Origin: Inquilinus limosus_F
GTDB lineage: Bacteria; Pseudomonadota; Alphaproteobacteria; DSM-16000; Inquilinaceae
NCBI RefSeq assembly: GCF_051487185.1
Contig: NZ_JAHVDK010000002.1
Span: 1 to 64,000 of the forward strand
Length of the DNA stretch: 64,000 bases
Reading direction: 5' to 3'
Shown: in pieces, positions 8,067-17,532 of the stretch
How the letters are laid out: the number at the start of each line of letters is the position of its first letter
Numbering within the stretch: position 1 is the first letter of the stretch
Translations under genes and position numbers: made by a program
Notes under the pieces: generated by a model
Databases searched by the model: none
What the model was told of the DNA's origin: nothing
Seen by the model: only the letters and a program-made list of their open reading frames with translations

Positions 8067-8915
8067 ATGCCGACGACCGATCCCCTGGGGCAGAACGGCG
8101 AGCAGGTTCGCCGCCTCGACCACGACCGCTACCTGACCTGCCTGCTCGCCCCGGCGCCGCGCCGGCCGGCGCTGTTCGCGCTCTACGCCTTCAACATCGA
8201 GGTGGCGAAGACGCGCGAAGTAGTCAGCCAGCCGCTGCTCGGCCAGATCCGGCTGCAATGGTGGCGCGATGCCATCGGCGAAATCTATGAGGGCCGGCCG
8301 CGGCGTCACGAGGTGCTGGACGCGCTGGCCCCGGCGGTCTGGGCCCATGACCTGACCCGTGCGCATTTCGACACCGTCATCGATGCCCGCGAGCGCGACC
8401 TCGACGACGAGCCGCCGGCGACCCTGGCCGATCTCGAGCGCTACGCCGCGGACACCGCCGGGCCGCTGCTGCGCCTGCATCTCGAGGTTCTGGGCGTGCG
8501 CGACGAGGCCGCGCATCGGGCGGCAACGGGGATCGGGACCGCCTGGGCCCTGGTCGGGCTGATGCGCGCCGTGCCGTTCCACGCCCGGCAGAAGCGTCTC
8601 TACCTGCCGCAGGAGATCGTCGCGGCCGAGGGCGTCGACCGCGGCCTGCTGTTCGAGATGAAGCCGCATGATGCGCTGAGCCGGGCGGTGGCTCGCGTCG
8701 TGGAGGCGGCGCAAAGGCATTTGGACGAGGCACGAGCCCTACGGCGCGAAGTGCCGCGGTCGGCGACGCCGGCCCTGCTGTCGGCTCGCCTGGCCGACGG
8801 CTATCTCCGCCGGCTGCGGCGGGCGGGATACGACGTCTTCTTGGCTCTGGTCCAGGAACCGCCGCCGCTGCGCCAAGCCGACTTGGTGCTGGGGGCGCTT
8901 CTCGGCCGGTACTAG
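8067..8915 (+). CDS. squalene/phytoene-synthase-like protein (NDUFAF6-like)
   Basis: 282 residues from the ATG at 8067. An in-frame upstream start at 8028 would add 13 unconserved residues. The fold signature is clear (RRPALFALYAFNIEVAKTRE, then QIRLQWWRDAI), but the paired DxxxD prenyl-diphosphate motifs of true squalene and phytoene synthases are not evident. This points to the NDUFAF6-like branch, whose mitochondrial member is a complex I assembly factor. No carotenoid or hopanoid genes lie nearby. It is followed by a good terminator. Confidence 0.82.
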   Translation: MPTTDPLGQNGEQVRRLDHDRYLTCLLAPAPRRPALFALYAFNIEVAKTREVVSQPLLGQIRLQWWRDAIGEIYEGRPRRHEVLDALAPAVWAHDLTRAHFDTVIDARERDLDDEPPATLADLERYAADTAGPLLRLHLEVLGVRDEAAHRAATGIGTAWALVGLMRAVPFHARQKRLYLPQEIVAAEGVDRGLLFEMKPHDALSRAVARVVEAAQRHLDEARALRREVPRSATPALLSARLADGYLRRLRRAGYDVFLALVQEPPPLRQADLVLGALLGRY

Positions 8916-8952
8916 CCGTCGCCAGATTCTGCAGATCCCGATCTTGATCCAC

Positions 8953-8977
8953 AGCCCGGCGTTTCCGCCGGGCTTTT
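8953..8977 (+). terminator. rho-independent terminator
   Basis: An 8-bp stem AGCCCGGC/GCCGGGCT (8953-8960 with 8967-8974) with a 6-base loop, running into TTTT, 38 bases after the phytoene-synthase-like gene. Confidence 0.75.
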
Positions 8978-9045
8978 GCCATGCGCCGTAAACGGGGTTG
9001 ATCGGCCTCTGCGGCGGTGGTTAGAGTTTCAATATTCGAAATTCT

Positions 9046-9064
9046 AGTTCCGTAAAATGGAACT
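9046..9064. promoter_or_regulatory. candidate IclR operator
   Basis: The inverted repeat AGTTCC-N7-GGAACT lies 17 bases upstream of the iclR-family start, within a locally AT-rich stretch. The GTTCC/GGAAC arms resemble sites of IclR-family repressors, and the position is suited to autorepression of the iclR-hyuAB operon. Confidence 0.5.
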
Positions 9065-9080
9065 TCTTTGAGGTGGCTTC

Positions 9081-9863
9081 ATGACCACGCTCGAAAGCGC
9101 CGCCGCTGTCCTGCGCTGCTTCTCCGCCAGCCGCACCGAGATCACGGTGACCGAGGCGGCGTCGCTGCTGTCGCTACCGAAGAGCAACATCTCCCGCCTG
9201 CTGCGGTCGATGCGCGATGCCGGACTCCTGGAGACCGTCGGCGAAACCAAGCGTTACCGTCCGGGGCCGCTGATCCTCGGCGTCGGGCACCTGTTCCGCA
9301 CCACCTCCTCGCTGGTCGGCCGGGCGGATGCGGTGGTGGGGCGGATCGTCGCCGCGGTCGGCCATACCGGCTACGTCTCGATCCGCGACGGCGGCGAGGT
9401 GACCGGCCTGACCTATCATCCCGGGACCAATGTGCTGCGTGTCGCCACGCCGGTCGGCCGGCCGCTCGCGGCCCATTCCAGCGCCACTGGCCGCTCACTT
9501 CTGGCCCGGCTGTCGGATGAGCAAGTCCGGGAGCTGTTCCCAGAGCCGTGGCAGCCAGTCTCGCCGACCGCGCCGCAGACCCTCGATGAGCTGCTGGAGC
9601 GGCTGCAGACGGTCCGCCGCCTGGGCTTCGCGGAATCGCATGACGAGGCCAATCGCGGCGTCGGGGCCGTCGCCACCGCCGTGGGGTCGCCCGAGACGGG
9701 CGAGGCGGTCAGCCTCTGCATCGCCTATCCGATCTCCACCGTCACGGCGGAGGAGCGGGAGGACATCATCGCCCGGCTGCTGGCCGCGGCACGGGAGGTC
9801 GCGGCCCTGGCCTGCGACCCGCACTGGACGAACCAGGCCGAGATCTCGGCCTCCGCAGCATGA
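9081..9863 (+). CDS. IclR-family transcriptional regulator
   Basis: 260 residues. The N-terminal winged helix-turn-helix covers residues 1-65 (TVTEAASLLSLPKSNISRLLRSM) and the GAF-like IclR effector domain fills the rest. The ATG at 9081 is preceded by a GAGG-containing ribosome site. Its stop overlaps the next start in ATGA (4 bases), so the regulator is translationally coupled to the hydantoinase/oxoprolinase gene it probably controls. A palindrome just upstream suggests autoregulation. The effector is probably a cyclic amide or its hydrolysis product, by inference. Confidence 0.92.
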   Translation: MTTLESAAAVLRCFSASRTEITVTEAASLLSLPKSNISRLLRSMRDAGLLETVGETKRYRPGPLILGVGHLFRTTSSLVGRADAVVGRIVAAVGHTGYVSIRDGGEVTGLTYHPGTNVLRVATPVGRPLAAHSSATGRSLLARLSDEQVRELFPEPWQPVSPTAPQTLDELLERLQTVRRLGFAESHDEANRGVGAVATAVGSPETGEAVSLCIAYPISTVTAEEREDIIARLLAAAREVAALACDPHWTNQAEISASAA

Positions 9864-12800
9864 CAATGGACGGATCGATCATGTCGCAGACCACCTTGCC
9901 GCAGGCGACGCGCTGGCGCATCGGCTTCGACATCGGCGGCACCTTCACCGACTTCATCCTCTATGACGGCGAGGGGCGCACGGTGAAGCTGCACAAGCGG
10001 CTGACCACGCCGCACGACCCGTCCGAGGCCGCGTTGCTGGGGATCGAGGAACTGGTGGAAATGGCCGGCATCCGCCTGTCGGATGTCGGCGAGATGGTGC
10101 ACGGCACCACCCTGGTCACCAACGCCGTGATCGAGCGCAAGGGCGCCAAGCTGGGGCTGATCACCACCCGGGGCTTCCGCGACGTGCTCGAGATGGGCAC
10201 GGAGCAGCGCTACGACATCTACGACCTGTTCCTGCAGTTCCCGGAGCCGCTGGTGGCCCGCCGGCTGCGGCTGGAGGTACCGGAGCGGGTGGACCGCGAC
10301 GGCACCGTGGTCGAGCTGCTGGACCATGATGCGGTGCGTGCCGCCCTGCGCCGGCTGGTGGCGGAGGGTGTCGAGGCGGTCGCCGTCTGCTTCCTGCACG
10401 CCTACCGCAACCCGGAGCATGAGCGGATCGTCGGTGACATCGTCCGCACCGAATTCCCGCAGCTTGCCGTCTCCCTGTCCTCTGAGGTCGTGGCCGAGCT
10501 GTGGGAGTACCAGCGCTGCGTCACCACCTGCGCCAACGCCTATGTCCAGCCGCCGATGGACCGCTATCTCGGGCGGCTGGAGCGGGAGCTGGCGGTGCGC
10601 GGCTTCGCCGGCACGCTGCGGCTGATGCATTCGGCCGGCGGGCTGGTGGCGCCGGAGACGGCACGGGCCTTCCCGATCCGTCTGCTCGAATCCGGCCCGG
10701 CCGGTGGTGGCTTGGCGACCGCGCTGTTCGGCGCCCTGGCCGGCAAGGCCGACGTTATCTCCTTCGACATGGGCGGCACGACCGCCAAGGCCTGCCTGAT
10801 CGAGGACGGCCGCGCCGAGATCGCGCCGATGATGGAGGCAGGCCGCGTCCACCGTTTCAAGAAGGGCTCGGGCCTGCCGATCAAGGCGCCGGTTATCGAC
10901 ATGATCGAGATCGGCGCCGGCGGCGGGTCGATCGCCTCGATCGACGAGGTCGGACTGCTGCGGGTTGGGCCGCATTCCGCCGGTTCCGACCCCGGCCCGG
11001 CCTGCTATGGCAAGGGCGGCACCCAGCCGACGGTGACCGACGCCAATCTGGTGCTCGGCTACTACGATCCCGGCTTCTTCCTGGGCGGCCGCATGGCGCT
11101 CGACAAGGCGGCGGCCGAGGCCTCGGTCGCGCGGGTGGCGGAACCGCTCGGCCTGTCGGTCGAGGAGGCGGCCTGGGGCATTCATAAGGTGGTGACCGAG
11201 AGCATGGCCGCCGCCGCCCGGGTGCATCTGGTCGAGAAGGGCAAGGACCCGCGCCGCTACGCCATGGTCGGCTTCGGCGGCGCCGGGCCGGCCCATGCCG
11301 CTGGCGTGGCGCGGATCCTGGGTGTCGCCGAGGTGATCATCCCGCCGGCCTCCGGCGCCGCCTCGGCGCTCGGATTCCTGGCGGCGCCGCTGTCCTTCGA
11401 GCTGGTCCGCTCGCACCCGGTCCGCTTCTCGGGCGATTTCGACGCCGACGTGGTCAACGGCGTGCTGGCGGAGTTGGAGGCCGAGGGCCGACGGCGCCTG
11501 GCCGAGGCGGGCGTCGATGCGGCGGCGGTCACGGTCGAGCGCAGCGCGGACATGCGCCTCGTCGGCCAGATGCATGAGATCGCCGTGCCGCTGCCGTCCG
11601 ACCCGATCGGCGCCGGCAGCCTGGAGGCGATCCGCACCGCCTTCGCCGAGGTCTACACCGCCCGCTACACCTCGCTCTATGGCGGCGCCGAGATCGAGGC
11701 GATCAATTTCCGCGTCCGCTGCCTGGGCCCGACCCCGACGCTGTCGCTGACTGGCGCGGCCGGGGGCGGCGACACCGCGGCCAAGCGCAAGCGCACGCGG
11801 CTGGCCCGCTTCGCCGACGGCTCGGTCGAGGCCGTGGTCTATGACCGCTACGCGCTGGCGCCGGGCGATCGGATCGAAGGGCCGGCGATCATCGAGGAGC
11901 GGGAATCCACGACCGTCGTGCCGCCCGGCGACGTCGTGCGGGTCGACGACAGCCTGAACCTGCGCATCGCCATCGGCATCGCTGCGCCGGTCCAGGAGCT
12001 GGTCACCGTCGAGATGCCGCTGTCCGAGGCGATCGCCCGGATCGAGGCCGACCCGATCGCGCTGGAGATCATGTGGAGCCGCCTGGTCACCGTTGTCGAG
12101 GAGATGTGGCTGACGGTCTGCCGCACCGCCTTCTCACTGGTAATTTCCGAGGCCCAGGACTTCGCCTGCGAGCTCTTGGATCCCGAGGGCGAGACGCTGG
12201 CCCATTCGCCACGGGCGATGCCGGTGTTCAACCTGACCCTGCCGCGGGCGGTGAAGGCGCTGCTGAAGGAGTATCCGGCGGAAACGCTACGGCCCGGCGA
12301 CGTGCTGGTCACCAACGATCCCTGGCTCTGCGCCGGGCACCTGTTCGACATCGCCGTGGTCACGCCGGTGTTCCACGACGATCGATTGGTCGGGCTGATG
12401 GGCACGGTCGGCCATGTCTCCGACATCGGCGGCACCAAGGACAGCCTGCGCGCCCGCGAGATCTTCGAGGAGGGATTCCAGATCCCGCCGATGAAGCTCT
12501 CCGAGGAGGGACGGCCGAATGCGACGCTGTTCCGCCTGCTGGCGGAGAATGTGCGCAACCCGGCGCAGGTGACGGGCGACATCCATTCCTTCGTCGCCGC
12601 CAACGCGCTCGGCGCCGAGCGGCTGGTCGCTTTCATGCAGGAATACGGCATGCAGGACCTGCGGGCCCTGGCCGCGGTGGTCCAGGGTCGGTCCGAGACG
12701 GCGATGCGCGAGGCGATCGCGGCGTTGCCGGACGGCGTCTACCGGTCGGAGATCGAGAACAACCCGTTGGGCGAGCGGCTGCGCTATCCGCTGGAGCTGA

Positions 12801-13696
12801 CCGTCCAGGGCGATCGCATCACCCTCGACTTCGCCGGGGCGCCGGCGCAGCTGCCGCAGGGCGGGCTGAACTGCACGCTGAACTACACCGCGGCGCACGC
12901 GACCTATCCGCTGAAATGCATGCTGACACCGAATGTCCGCGGCAATGCCGGCTGTTATCGGCCGTTCGAGGTGAAGGCGCCGGAAGGGTCGATCCTGAAC
13001 GCCACCCGGCCGATGGCGGTCAATCTGCGCACCCGCACCGGCTGGTACATCGCGCCGAACATCTTCCGGGCGCTGGCCGAGGCGGCGCCGGACAAGGTCC
13101 AGGCCTTCACCGGCCTGCCGGTCGCGGCCACCATCTACGGCCGCGACGCGGCGGGCGCGACCTATTCCGACATGCTGTTCATGGGCGGCGGGCAGGGCGC
13201 CTCGTCGCATGGTGACGGCAAGTCGGGCCTGCTGTGGCCGACCTCGGCCGCCAACACCTCGGTCGAACTGTTCGAGACCCGCGTCCCGGTGCTGGTGCTG
13301 GAAAAGACCTATGTCCGGGACTCCGGCGGGCCGGGGCGCCACCGCGGCGGGCTCGGCCAGCGCGTCTCGCTGCGCAAGCTGGCCGATGACGGGCTGACCA
13401 CCTTCGTCGCGGTCTATCCGGAAGGCGTGAAGTCGAGCAACCCCGGCTTGTTCGGCGGCGCACCTGGCGGTGCGGCGCACGGCGTGGTGCGCGATACCCA
13501 CGGAAAGATCCTGCGCGACTGCGGCACCGGCGAGCTGGTGCAGCTGGCCAAGCCGGACGAGATCATCGAGATCGTCCTGGCCGGTGGCGCGGGATTTGGT
13601 GATCCCGCCGAACGCCCCCGCGCGGCGCTGGACCGCGACGCCGGCGACGGGCTGGTCTCGACGGTGGCCGCCGCCGACGCCACCAAGGCCGCATGA
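9860..13696 (+). CDS. fused hydantoinase/5-oxoprolinase (HyuA-HyuB)
   Basis: 1278 residues, about the length of eukaryotic 5-oxoprolinase. Residues 15-700 match HyuA: the ATPase-like start RIGFDIGGTFTDFILYDGEG, then SFDMGGTTAKACLI, and the hinge HLVEKGKDPRRYAMVGFGGAGPAHA. Residues 715-1270 match HyuB (EIMWSRLVTVVEEMW, then NDPWLCAGHLFDIAVVTPVF). In many bacteria the halves are separate genes. The reaction would be ATP-dependent opening of a hydantoin or 5-oxoproline ring. Possible starts at 9860, 9866 and 9881 differ by only a few residues. It is followed by a terminator, then an OPT transporter. Confidence 0.92.
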   Translation: MTMDGSIMSQTTLPQATRWRIGFDIGGTFTDFILYDGEGRTVKLHKRLTTPHDPSEAALLGIEELVEMAGIRLSDVGEMVHGTTLVTNAVIERKGAKLGLITTRGFRDVLEMGTEQRYDIYDLFLQFPEPLVARRLRLEVPERVDRDGTVVELLDHDAVRAALRRLVAEGVEAVAVCFLHAYRNPEHERIVGDIVRTEFPQLAVSLSSEVVAELWEYQRCVTTCANAYVQPPMDRYLGRLERELAVRGFAGTLRLMHSAGGLVAPETARAFPIRLLESGPAGGGLATALFGALAGKADVISFDMGGTTAKACLIEDGRAEIAPMMEAGRVHRFKKGSGLPIKAPVIDMIEIGAGGGSIASIDEVGLLRVGPHSAGSDPGPACYGKGGTQPTVTDANLVLGYYDPGFFLGGRMALDKAAAEASVARVAEPLGLSVEEAAWGIHKVVTESMAAAARVHLVEKGKDPRRYAMVGFGGAGPAHAAGVARILGVAEVIIPPASGAASALGFLAAPLSFELVRSHPVRFSGDFDADVVNGVLAELEAEGRRRLAEAGVDAAAVTVERSADMRLVGQMHEIAVPLPSDPIGAGSLEAIRTAFAEVYTARYTSLYGGAEIEAINFRVRCLGPTPTLSLTGAAGGGDTAAKRKRTRLARFADGSVEAVVYDRYALAPGDRIEGPAIIEERESTTVVPPGDVVRVDDSLNLRIAIGIAAPVQELVTVEMPLSEAIARIEADPIALEIMWSRLVTVVEEMWLTVCRTAFSLVISEAQDFACELLDPEGETLAHSPRAMPVFNLTLPRAVKALLKEYPAETLRPGDVLVTNDPWLCAGHLFDIAVVTPVFHDDRLVGLMGTVGHVSDIGGTKDSLRAREIFEEGFQIPPMKLSEEGRPNATLFRLLAENVRNPAQVTGDIHSFVAANALGAERLVAFMQEYGMQDLRALAAVVQGRSETAMREAIAALPDGVYRSEIENNPLGERLRYPLELTVQGDRITLDFAGAPAQLPQGGLNCTLNYTAAHATYPLKCMLTPNVRGNAGCYRPFEVKAPEGSILNATRPMAVNLRTRTGWYIAPNIFRALAEAAPDKVQAFTGLPVAATIYGRDAAGATYSDMLFMGGGQGASSHGDGKSGLLWPTSAANTSVELFETRVPVLVLEKTYVRDSGGPGRHRGGLGQRVSLRKLADDGLTTFVAVYPEGVKSSNPGLFGGAPGGAAHGVVRDTHGKILRDCGTGELVQLAKPDEIIEIVLAGGAGFGDPAERPRAALDRDAGDGLVSTVAAADATKAA

Positions 13697-13701
13697 CCTT
13701 C

Positions 13702-13738
13702 AGGGCCGCGCCCTCCACGGAGAGGCGCGGCCCTTTCT
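13702..13738 (+). terminator. rho-independent terminator after hyuAB
   Basis: An 11-bp stem (13702-13712 with 13724-13734, AGGGCCGCGCC/GGCGCGGCCCT) with an 11-base loop, followed by TTTCT. It may be only partial, as the OPT transporter follows in the same direction. Confidence 0.65.
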
Positions 13739-13809
13739 CGATAGGGACACGCCCAAGAGCCCGCATCACGAGATCAAGGCCGCGGCAAGCGGCTTCACAA
13801 GGAGGCTTC

Positions 13810-15462
13810 ATGCAGCACGACCTGACCGCGGACCAGACCGGGTCCCCCGCCACAGGCCTTCCATCCGCCGCGCGCCGGCATCCGAGCGTGTTCGAGCCGG
13901 CGACCCTCGCCCTGATCGTCCTGCTCTGCATATTCGGCGCCATCATCGGCATGCAGATCCTGGTCAGCCTAGGCGTCTCGGCGAACACTTCGCTGATCGG
14001 TGCCCTGGCCGCCATGGTTCTGGCGCGCGTGCCGCTGGGCCTGTTCGCCCGCTACCGCTCGATCCATCTCCAGAACCTGGCGCAGAGCGCGATCTCCAGC
14101 GCCACCTTCGGCGCCGCCAACAGCCTGCTGCTGCCGATCGGCATCCCCTATGCGCTGGGCCGGCCGGACCTGGTGCTGCCGATGTTCGCCGGCGTCGCCC
14201 TGGCCATGCTGCTCGATGCCTATCTGCTGTACCGGATGTTCGACACCAAAGTGTTCCCGGCGACCGGCGCCTGGCCGCCGGGCGTGGCCGCGGCCGAGGC
14301 GATCAAGGCCGGCGACGAGGGCGGTCGCAAGGCGGCGCTGCTGGGCGTCGGTGTCGCCATCGGCGCTGTCGGCGCCTTCTTCAAGATCCCGATGTCGGCC
14401 TTCGGCATCGCCTTCATCGGCAACATCTGGGCGCTGGCCATGTTCGGCATCGGCCTGCTGCTGCGCGGCTATTCCGCCCAGCTCTTCGGCGGCGAGGCCT
14501 TCGCCGGCATCATCCCCGGCGGCGACCTGGCCAAGGCCTATATCCCGCACGGGGTGATGATCGGCGCCGGCCTGGTGGCGCTGCTGCAGGTGGGCTCGAC
14601 CATCCTGCGGCGGGACACCAATGGCGGCGTCCGTACGCAATCGGATGCGGCGCTGCGGCGGGCGCTCGGCCTCGGCACGGCCGGCTACATCCTCCTGGCC
14701 ATGCTGATCGCCGCGGCCGGCGGGCTGTGGACCGAACTGTCCTGGGGCATGCTCGTCGCGTTCGTCCTCTACGCGGCCTTCGCGGCCTTCGTGCATGAAC
14801 TGATCGTCGGCCTCGCGGCGATGCATTCCGGCTGGTTCCCGGCCTTCGCCGTGGCGCTGATCACGCTCATGATCGGCATGCTGATCGGCTTCCCGCCGGC
14901 GGCGCTGGCGCTGCTGGTCGCCTTCTCGGCCGCCACCGGGCCGGCCTTCGCCGATATGGGCTACGACCTGAAAGCCGGGCACATCCTGCGCGGCCACGGC
15001 GCCGATCCGGAGTTCGAGCGTGACGGCCGGCGGCAGCAGTTGTTCGCCGCGATGGTCGCCTTCCTGGTGGCGATCGTCGTCGTCTTCCTGTCCTGGGAGG
15101 CGTATTTCGCGCAGGACCTGCTGCCGCCGGTCGACCGGGTCTATGCCGCCACGATCGGGGCCGGGGTGGCACCGGAGGTGGCGCGGTCGCTCGCCCTCTG
15201 GGCCATCCCGGGGGCGATCGTCCAGTGGCTCGGCGGGTCGCGGCGGCAGATGGGGATCCTGTTCGCGACCGGCCTGCTGCTGAACGCCCCACTGGCAGGC
15301 TGGGCGGTGCTGGCCGGCATCGTCATCCGCTTCCTGTGGACCCGCTGGCGCGGCGAGGACGGACGGGGCGAGATGGAGGTGGTCGCCGCCGGGGTCATCG
15401 CCGGCGACGCCCTGTTCAGCTTCTTCGACTCCGTCGCCAAGCCCTTCACCGGCCGTCGGTAG
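13810..15462 (+). CDS. OPT-family oligopeptide transporter
   Basis: 550 residues from the ATG at 13810, which has AAGGAGG 7 bases upstream. Reading further upstream would cross the terminator region. About 14-16 membrane segments are present. OPT-like features include HPSVFEPATLALIVLLCIFG at the N-terminus and NSLLLPIGIPYALGRPDLVLPMFAGVALAM. OPT proteins import oligopeptides, glutathione or metal chelates by proton symport. Together with the oxoprolinase upstream, this suggests uptake and breakdown of pyroglutamyl peptides, glutathione or a cyclic amide. Its end overlaps the convergent LysR gene by 17 bases. Confidence 0.87.
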   Translation: MQHDLTADQTGSPATGLPSAARRHPSVFEPATLALIVLLCIFGAIIGMQILVSLGVSANTSLIGALAAMVLARVPLGLFARYRSIHLQNLAQSAISSATFGAANSLLLPIGIPYALGRPDLVLPMFAGVALAMLLDAYLLYRMFDTKVFPATGAWPPGVAAAEAIKAGDEGGRKAALLGVGVAIGAVGAFFKIPMSAFGIAFIGNIWALAMFGIGLLLRGYSAQLFGGEAFAGIIPGGDLAKAYIPHGVMIGAGLVALLQVGSTILRRDTNGGVRTQSDAALRRALGLGTAGYILLAMLIAAAGGLWTELSWGMLVAFVLYAAFAAFVHELIVGLAAMHSGWFPAFAVALITLMIGMLIGFPPAALALLVAFSAATGPAFADMGYDLKAGHILRGHGADPEFERDGRRQQLFAAMVAFLVAIVVVFLSWEAYFAQDLLPPVDRVYAATIGAGVAPEVARSLALWAIPGAIVQWLGGSRRQMGILFATGLLLNAPLAGWAVLAGIVIRFLWTRWRGEDGRGEMEVVAAGVIAGDALFSFFDSVAKPFTGRR

Positions 15463-16360
15463 ACATGGCCTGCCGCCGCTGCAGGAAATCGACGAAGGCG
15501 CGCAGCGGCGGCGGCATCTGTCGGCGGCTCGGATAATAGAGGTAGAAGCCGGGGAAGGGCGGCGTCCACGCCTCGAGCAGCCGCACCAGCCGGCCGGCCT
15601 CGACCAGCGGCCGGATCTGGAGGTCGAAGAGATAGGCGATGCCGACGCCGTCCAGCGCTGCCCGGATCGCGACCTCCGGCTCGGTGACGGTGAGCGGGCC
15701 CTCCACCGCCACCTCCAGCTTCTCCGCGCCGCGCTCGAACTCCCAGCGGTAGAGGCTGCCGTCGGTCGGCCAGCGGAAATTGATGCAGCGATGGTGCCGC
15801 AGGTCGCGCGGCGTCTCGGGCACGCCATGGCGGTCGAGATAGGAAGGGGCGGCGACGGCCATCAGCTCGATCTCGCCGCCCAGCTTCACCGCGACCATGT
15901 CGCGCTCGACCATCTCGCCGAGCCGCAGGCCGGCGTCGAAGCGTTCGGCGACGATATCGACCAGCCGGTCGTCGACCACGATGTCGAGGGCGATGTCCGG
16001 ATAGGCCTCATGAAAAGGGCCGATCAGTGGCGCCAGGTGATGGATCGCGGCAATGCGCGAGGCGTTGATCCGCAGCAGGCCCGCCGGCGTGTCGCGCAGG
16101 GCACGGACATTGGCGAGAGCGGTGTCGAGGTCGGCCAGGGCGGGCAGCAGCTCGGCCAGGAGCCTTGCCCCGGCTTCGCTTGGCGCCACGCTGCGAGTGG
16201 TGCGGTTGAGCAGCCGGACACCCAGCCGGCCCTCCAGCTCCCGGATAGTCTGACTCAGGGCCGATCGCGATACCCCGAGATGCGCCGCGGCGCGGGCGAA
16301 GCTGCCATGCTCGGCGATGGCGGCGAAGGCTCGCAGCTCGGCATAGTCGCTGCCCCGCAT
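15446..16360 (-). CDS. LysR-family transcriptional regulator
   Basis: 304 residues. The helix-turn-helix is at residues 8-66 (EHGSFARAAAHLGVSRSALSQ), followed by the effector domain. It resembles the regulators commonly divergent from oxidoreductase genes. It is divergent from the aldo/keto reductase (97 bases between starts) and probably controls it. It overlaps the OPT transporter 3' end by 17 bases on the opposite strand. Confidence 0.9.
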   Translation of the reverse strand: MRGSDYAELRAFAAIAEHGSFARAAAHLGVSRSALSQTIRELEGRLGVRLLNRTTRSVAPSEAGARLLAELLPALADLDTALANVRALRDTPAGLLRINASRIAAIHHLAPLIGPFHEAYPDIALDIVVDDRLVDIVAERFDAGLRLGEMVERDMVAVKLGGEIELMAVAAPSYLDRHGVPETPRDLRHHRCINFRWPTDGSLYRWEFERGAEKLEVAVEGPLTVTEPEVAIRAALDGVGIAYLFDLQIRPLVEAGRLVRLLEAWTPPFPGFYLYYPSRRQMPPPLRAFVDFLQRRQAMSTDGR

Positions 16361-16456
16361 TGTGCATCATTCCCTTAACAGCCCATGCGGATAATGCCGC
16401 CTTCAGCGAAGGATGTCAGCGCGCCATCTTCCGGCCAACCACAGCAGGAGATGACC

Positions 16457-17530
16457 ATGAGCGACACGCTGTCCCTGGACTTCTATCGGTTGCTCGGCCG
16501 GTCCGGCCTCAGGGTCTCGCCGCTCGCCCTCGGCGCGATGACTTTCGGCACCGATTGGGGCTGGGGCGCCGACGAGGCGGAAGCGCGCAGGATCTTCGAT
16601 AGCTATGTCGACCGAGGCGGCAATTTCATCGACACCGCCAACCAGTACACCGACGGCAGCTCCGAACGCCTGGTCGGCAAGTTCGCGGCCGACCGGCGCG
16701 ACCGGCTGGTGATCGCGACCAAATACACGCTGCCGCTGCGGGCCGGGGACCCGAACTCCGGCGGCAATCACCGCAAGAGCCTGGTCCGGTCGGTCGAGAG
16801 CAGCCTGCAGCGGATGCAGACGGATTACATCGATCTGCTCTATCTCCACGCCTGGGACTTCACGACCCCGGTCGAGGAGATCCTGCGCGCCATGGACGAC
16901 GTCGTCCGCGCCGGCAAGGTGCTCTATGTCGGGATCTCCGACGCCCCGGCCTGGCAGATCGCGCGCATGCAGACGACCGCAGATCTCCGCGGCTGGTCAC
17001 CGCTGGTCGCGCTGCAGATCGAATACAGCCTGATCGAGCGGACGGTCGAGCGGGACCTGATCCCGATGGCGCGGGAGCTCGGTCTCGGGGTCATCCCCTG
17101 GTCGCCCCTGGCCAGCGGCGTGCTGACCGGCAAGTACAGCCGGGCTGACCTCGACATCGGCGGCGGCTCGGCCGAGGCCGCGGGGACGCGCAAGAACGTC
17201 GCCGCCGCCAACGGCGCCCTGACCGAGCGCGGCCTCGCGATCGCCGAGGAGGTCAAGGCGGTGGCGGTCGAGATCGGCAAGACGCCGGCGCAGGTGGCCC
17301 TCGCCTGGACCCTGCTCAACCCCGCCGTGACCGCGCCGATCATGGGCGTGCGGACGCTGGCGCAGCTCGAGGACAATCTCGGTGCCCTCGACGTCGTGTT
17401 CACCGATGGCCAGAAGGCGCGGCTGGAGGCGGCGAGTGCCGTCGACCTCGGCTTCCCGCACGAATTCCTGGCCCGGCCGATGACGCGCAACGTGATGTTC
17501 GGCAACGTCCGGATAGCCCCGCGGCGCTAA
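16457..17530 (+). CDS. aldo/keto reductase
   Basis: 357 residues. The ATG at 16457 is chosen because AGGAG ends 6 bases upstream; the in-frame ATG at 16451 directly abuts that site. The catalytic tetrad is visible: Asp in FIDTANQY, Tyr in NQYTDG, Lys in VIATKYT and His in LLYLHAWD. It is a cytosolic NADPH-dependent reductase of aldehydes or ketones, close to the YajO/Tas-like group. Control by the divergent LysR gene is likely. The physiological substrate cannot be told from the sequence. Confidence 0.9.
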   Translation: MSDTLSLDFYRLLGRSGLRVSPLALGAMTFGTDWGWGADEAEARRIFDSYVDRGGNFIDTANQYTDGSSERLVGKFAADRRDRLVIATKYTLPLRAGDPNSGGNHRKSLVRSVESSLQRMQTDYIDLLYLHAWDFTTPVEEILRAMDDVVRAGKVLYVGISDAPAWQIARMQTTADLRGWSPLVALQIEYSLIERTVERDLIPMARELGLGVIPWSPLASGVLTGKYSRADLDIGGGSAEAAGTRKNVAAANGALTERGLAIAEEVKAVAVEIGKTPAQVALAWTLLNPAVTAPIMGVRTLAQLEDNLGALDVVFTDGQKARLEAASAVDLGFPHEFLARPMTRNVMFGNVRIAPRR

Positions 17531-17532
17531 GC

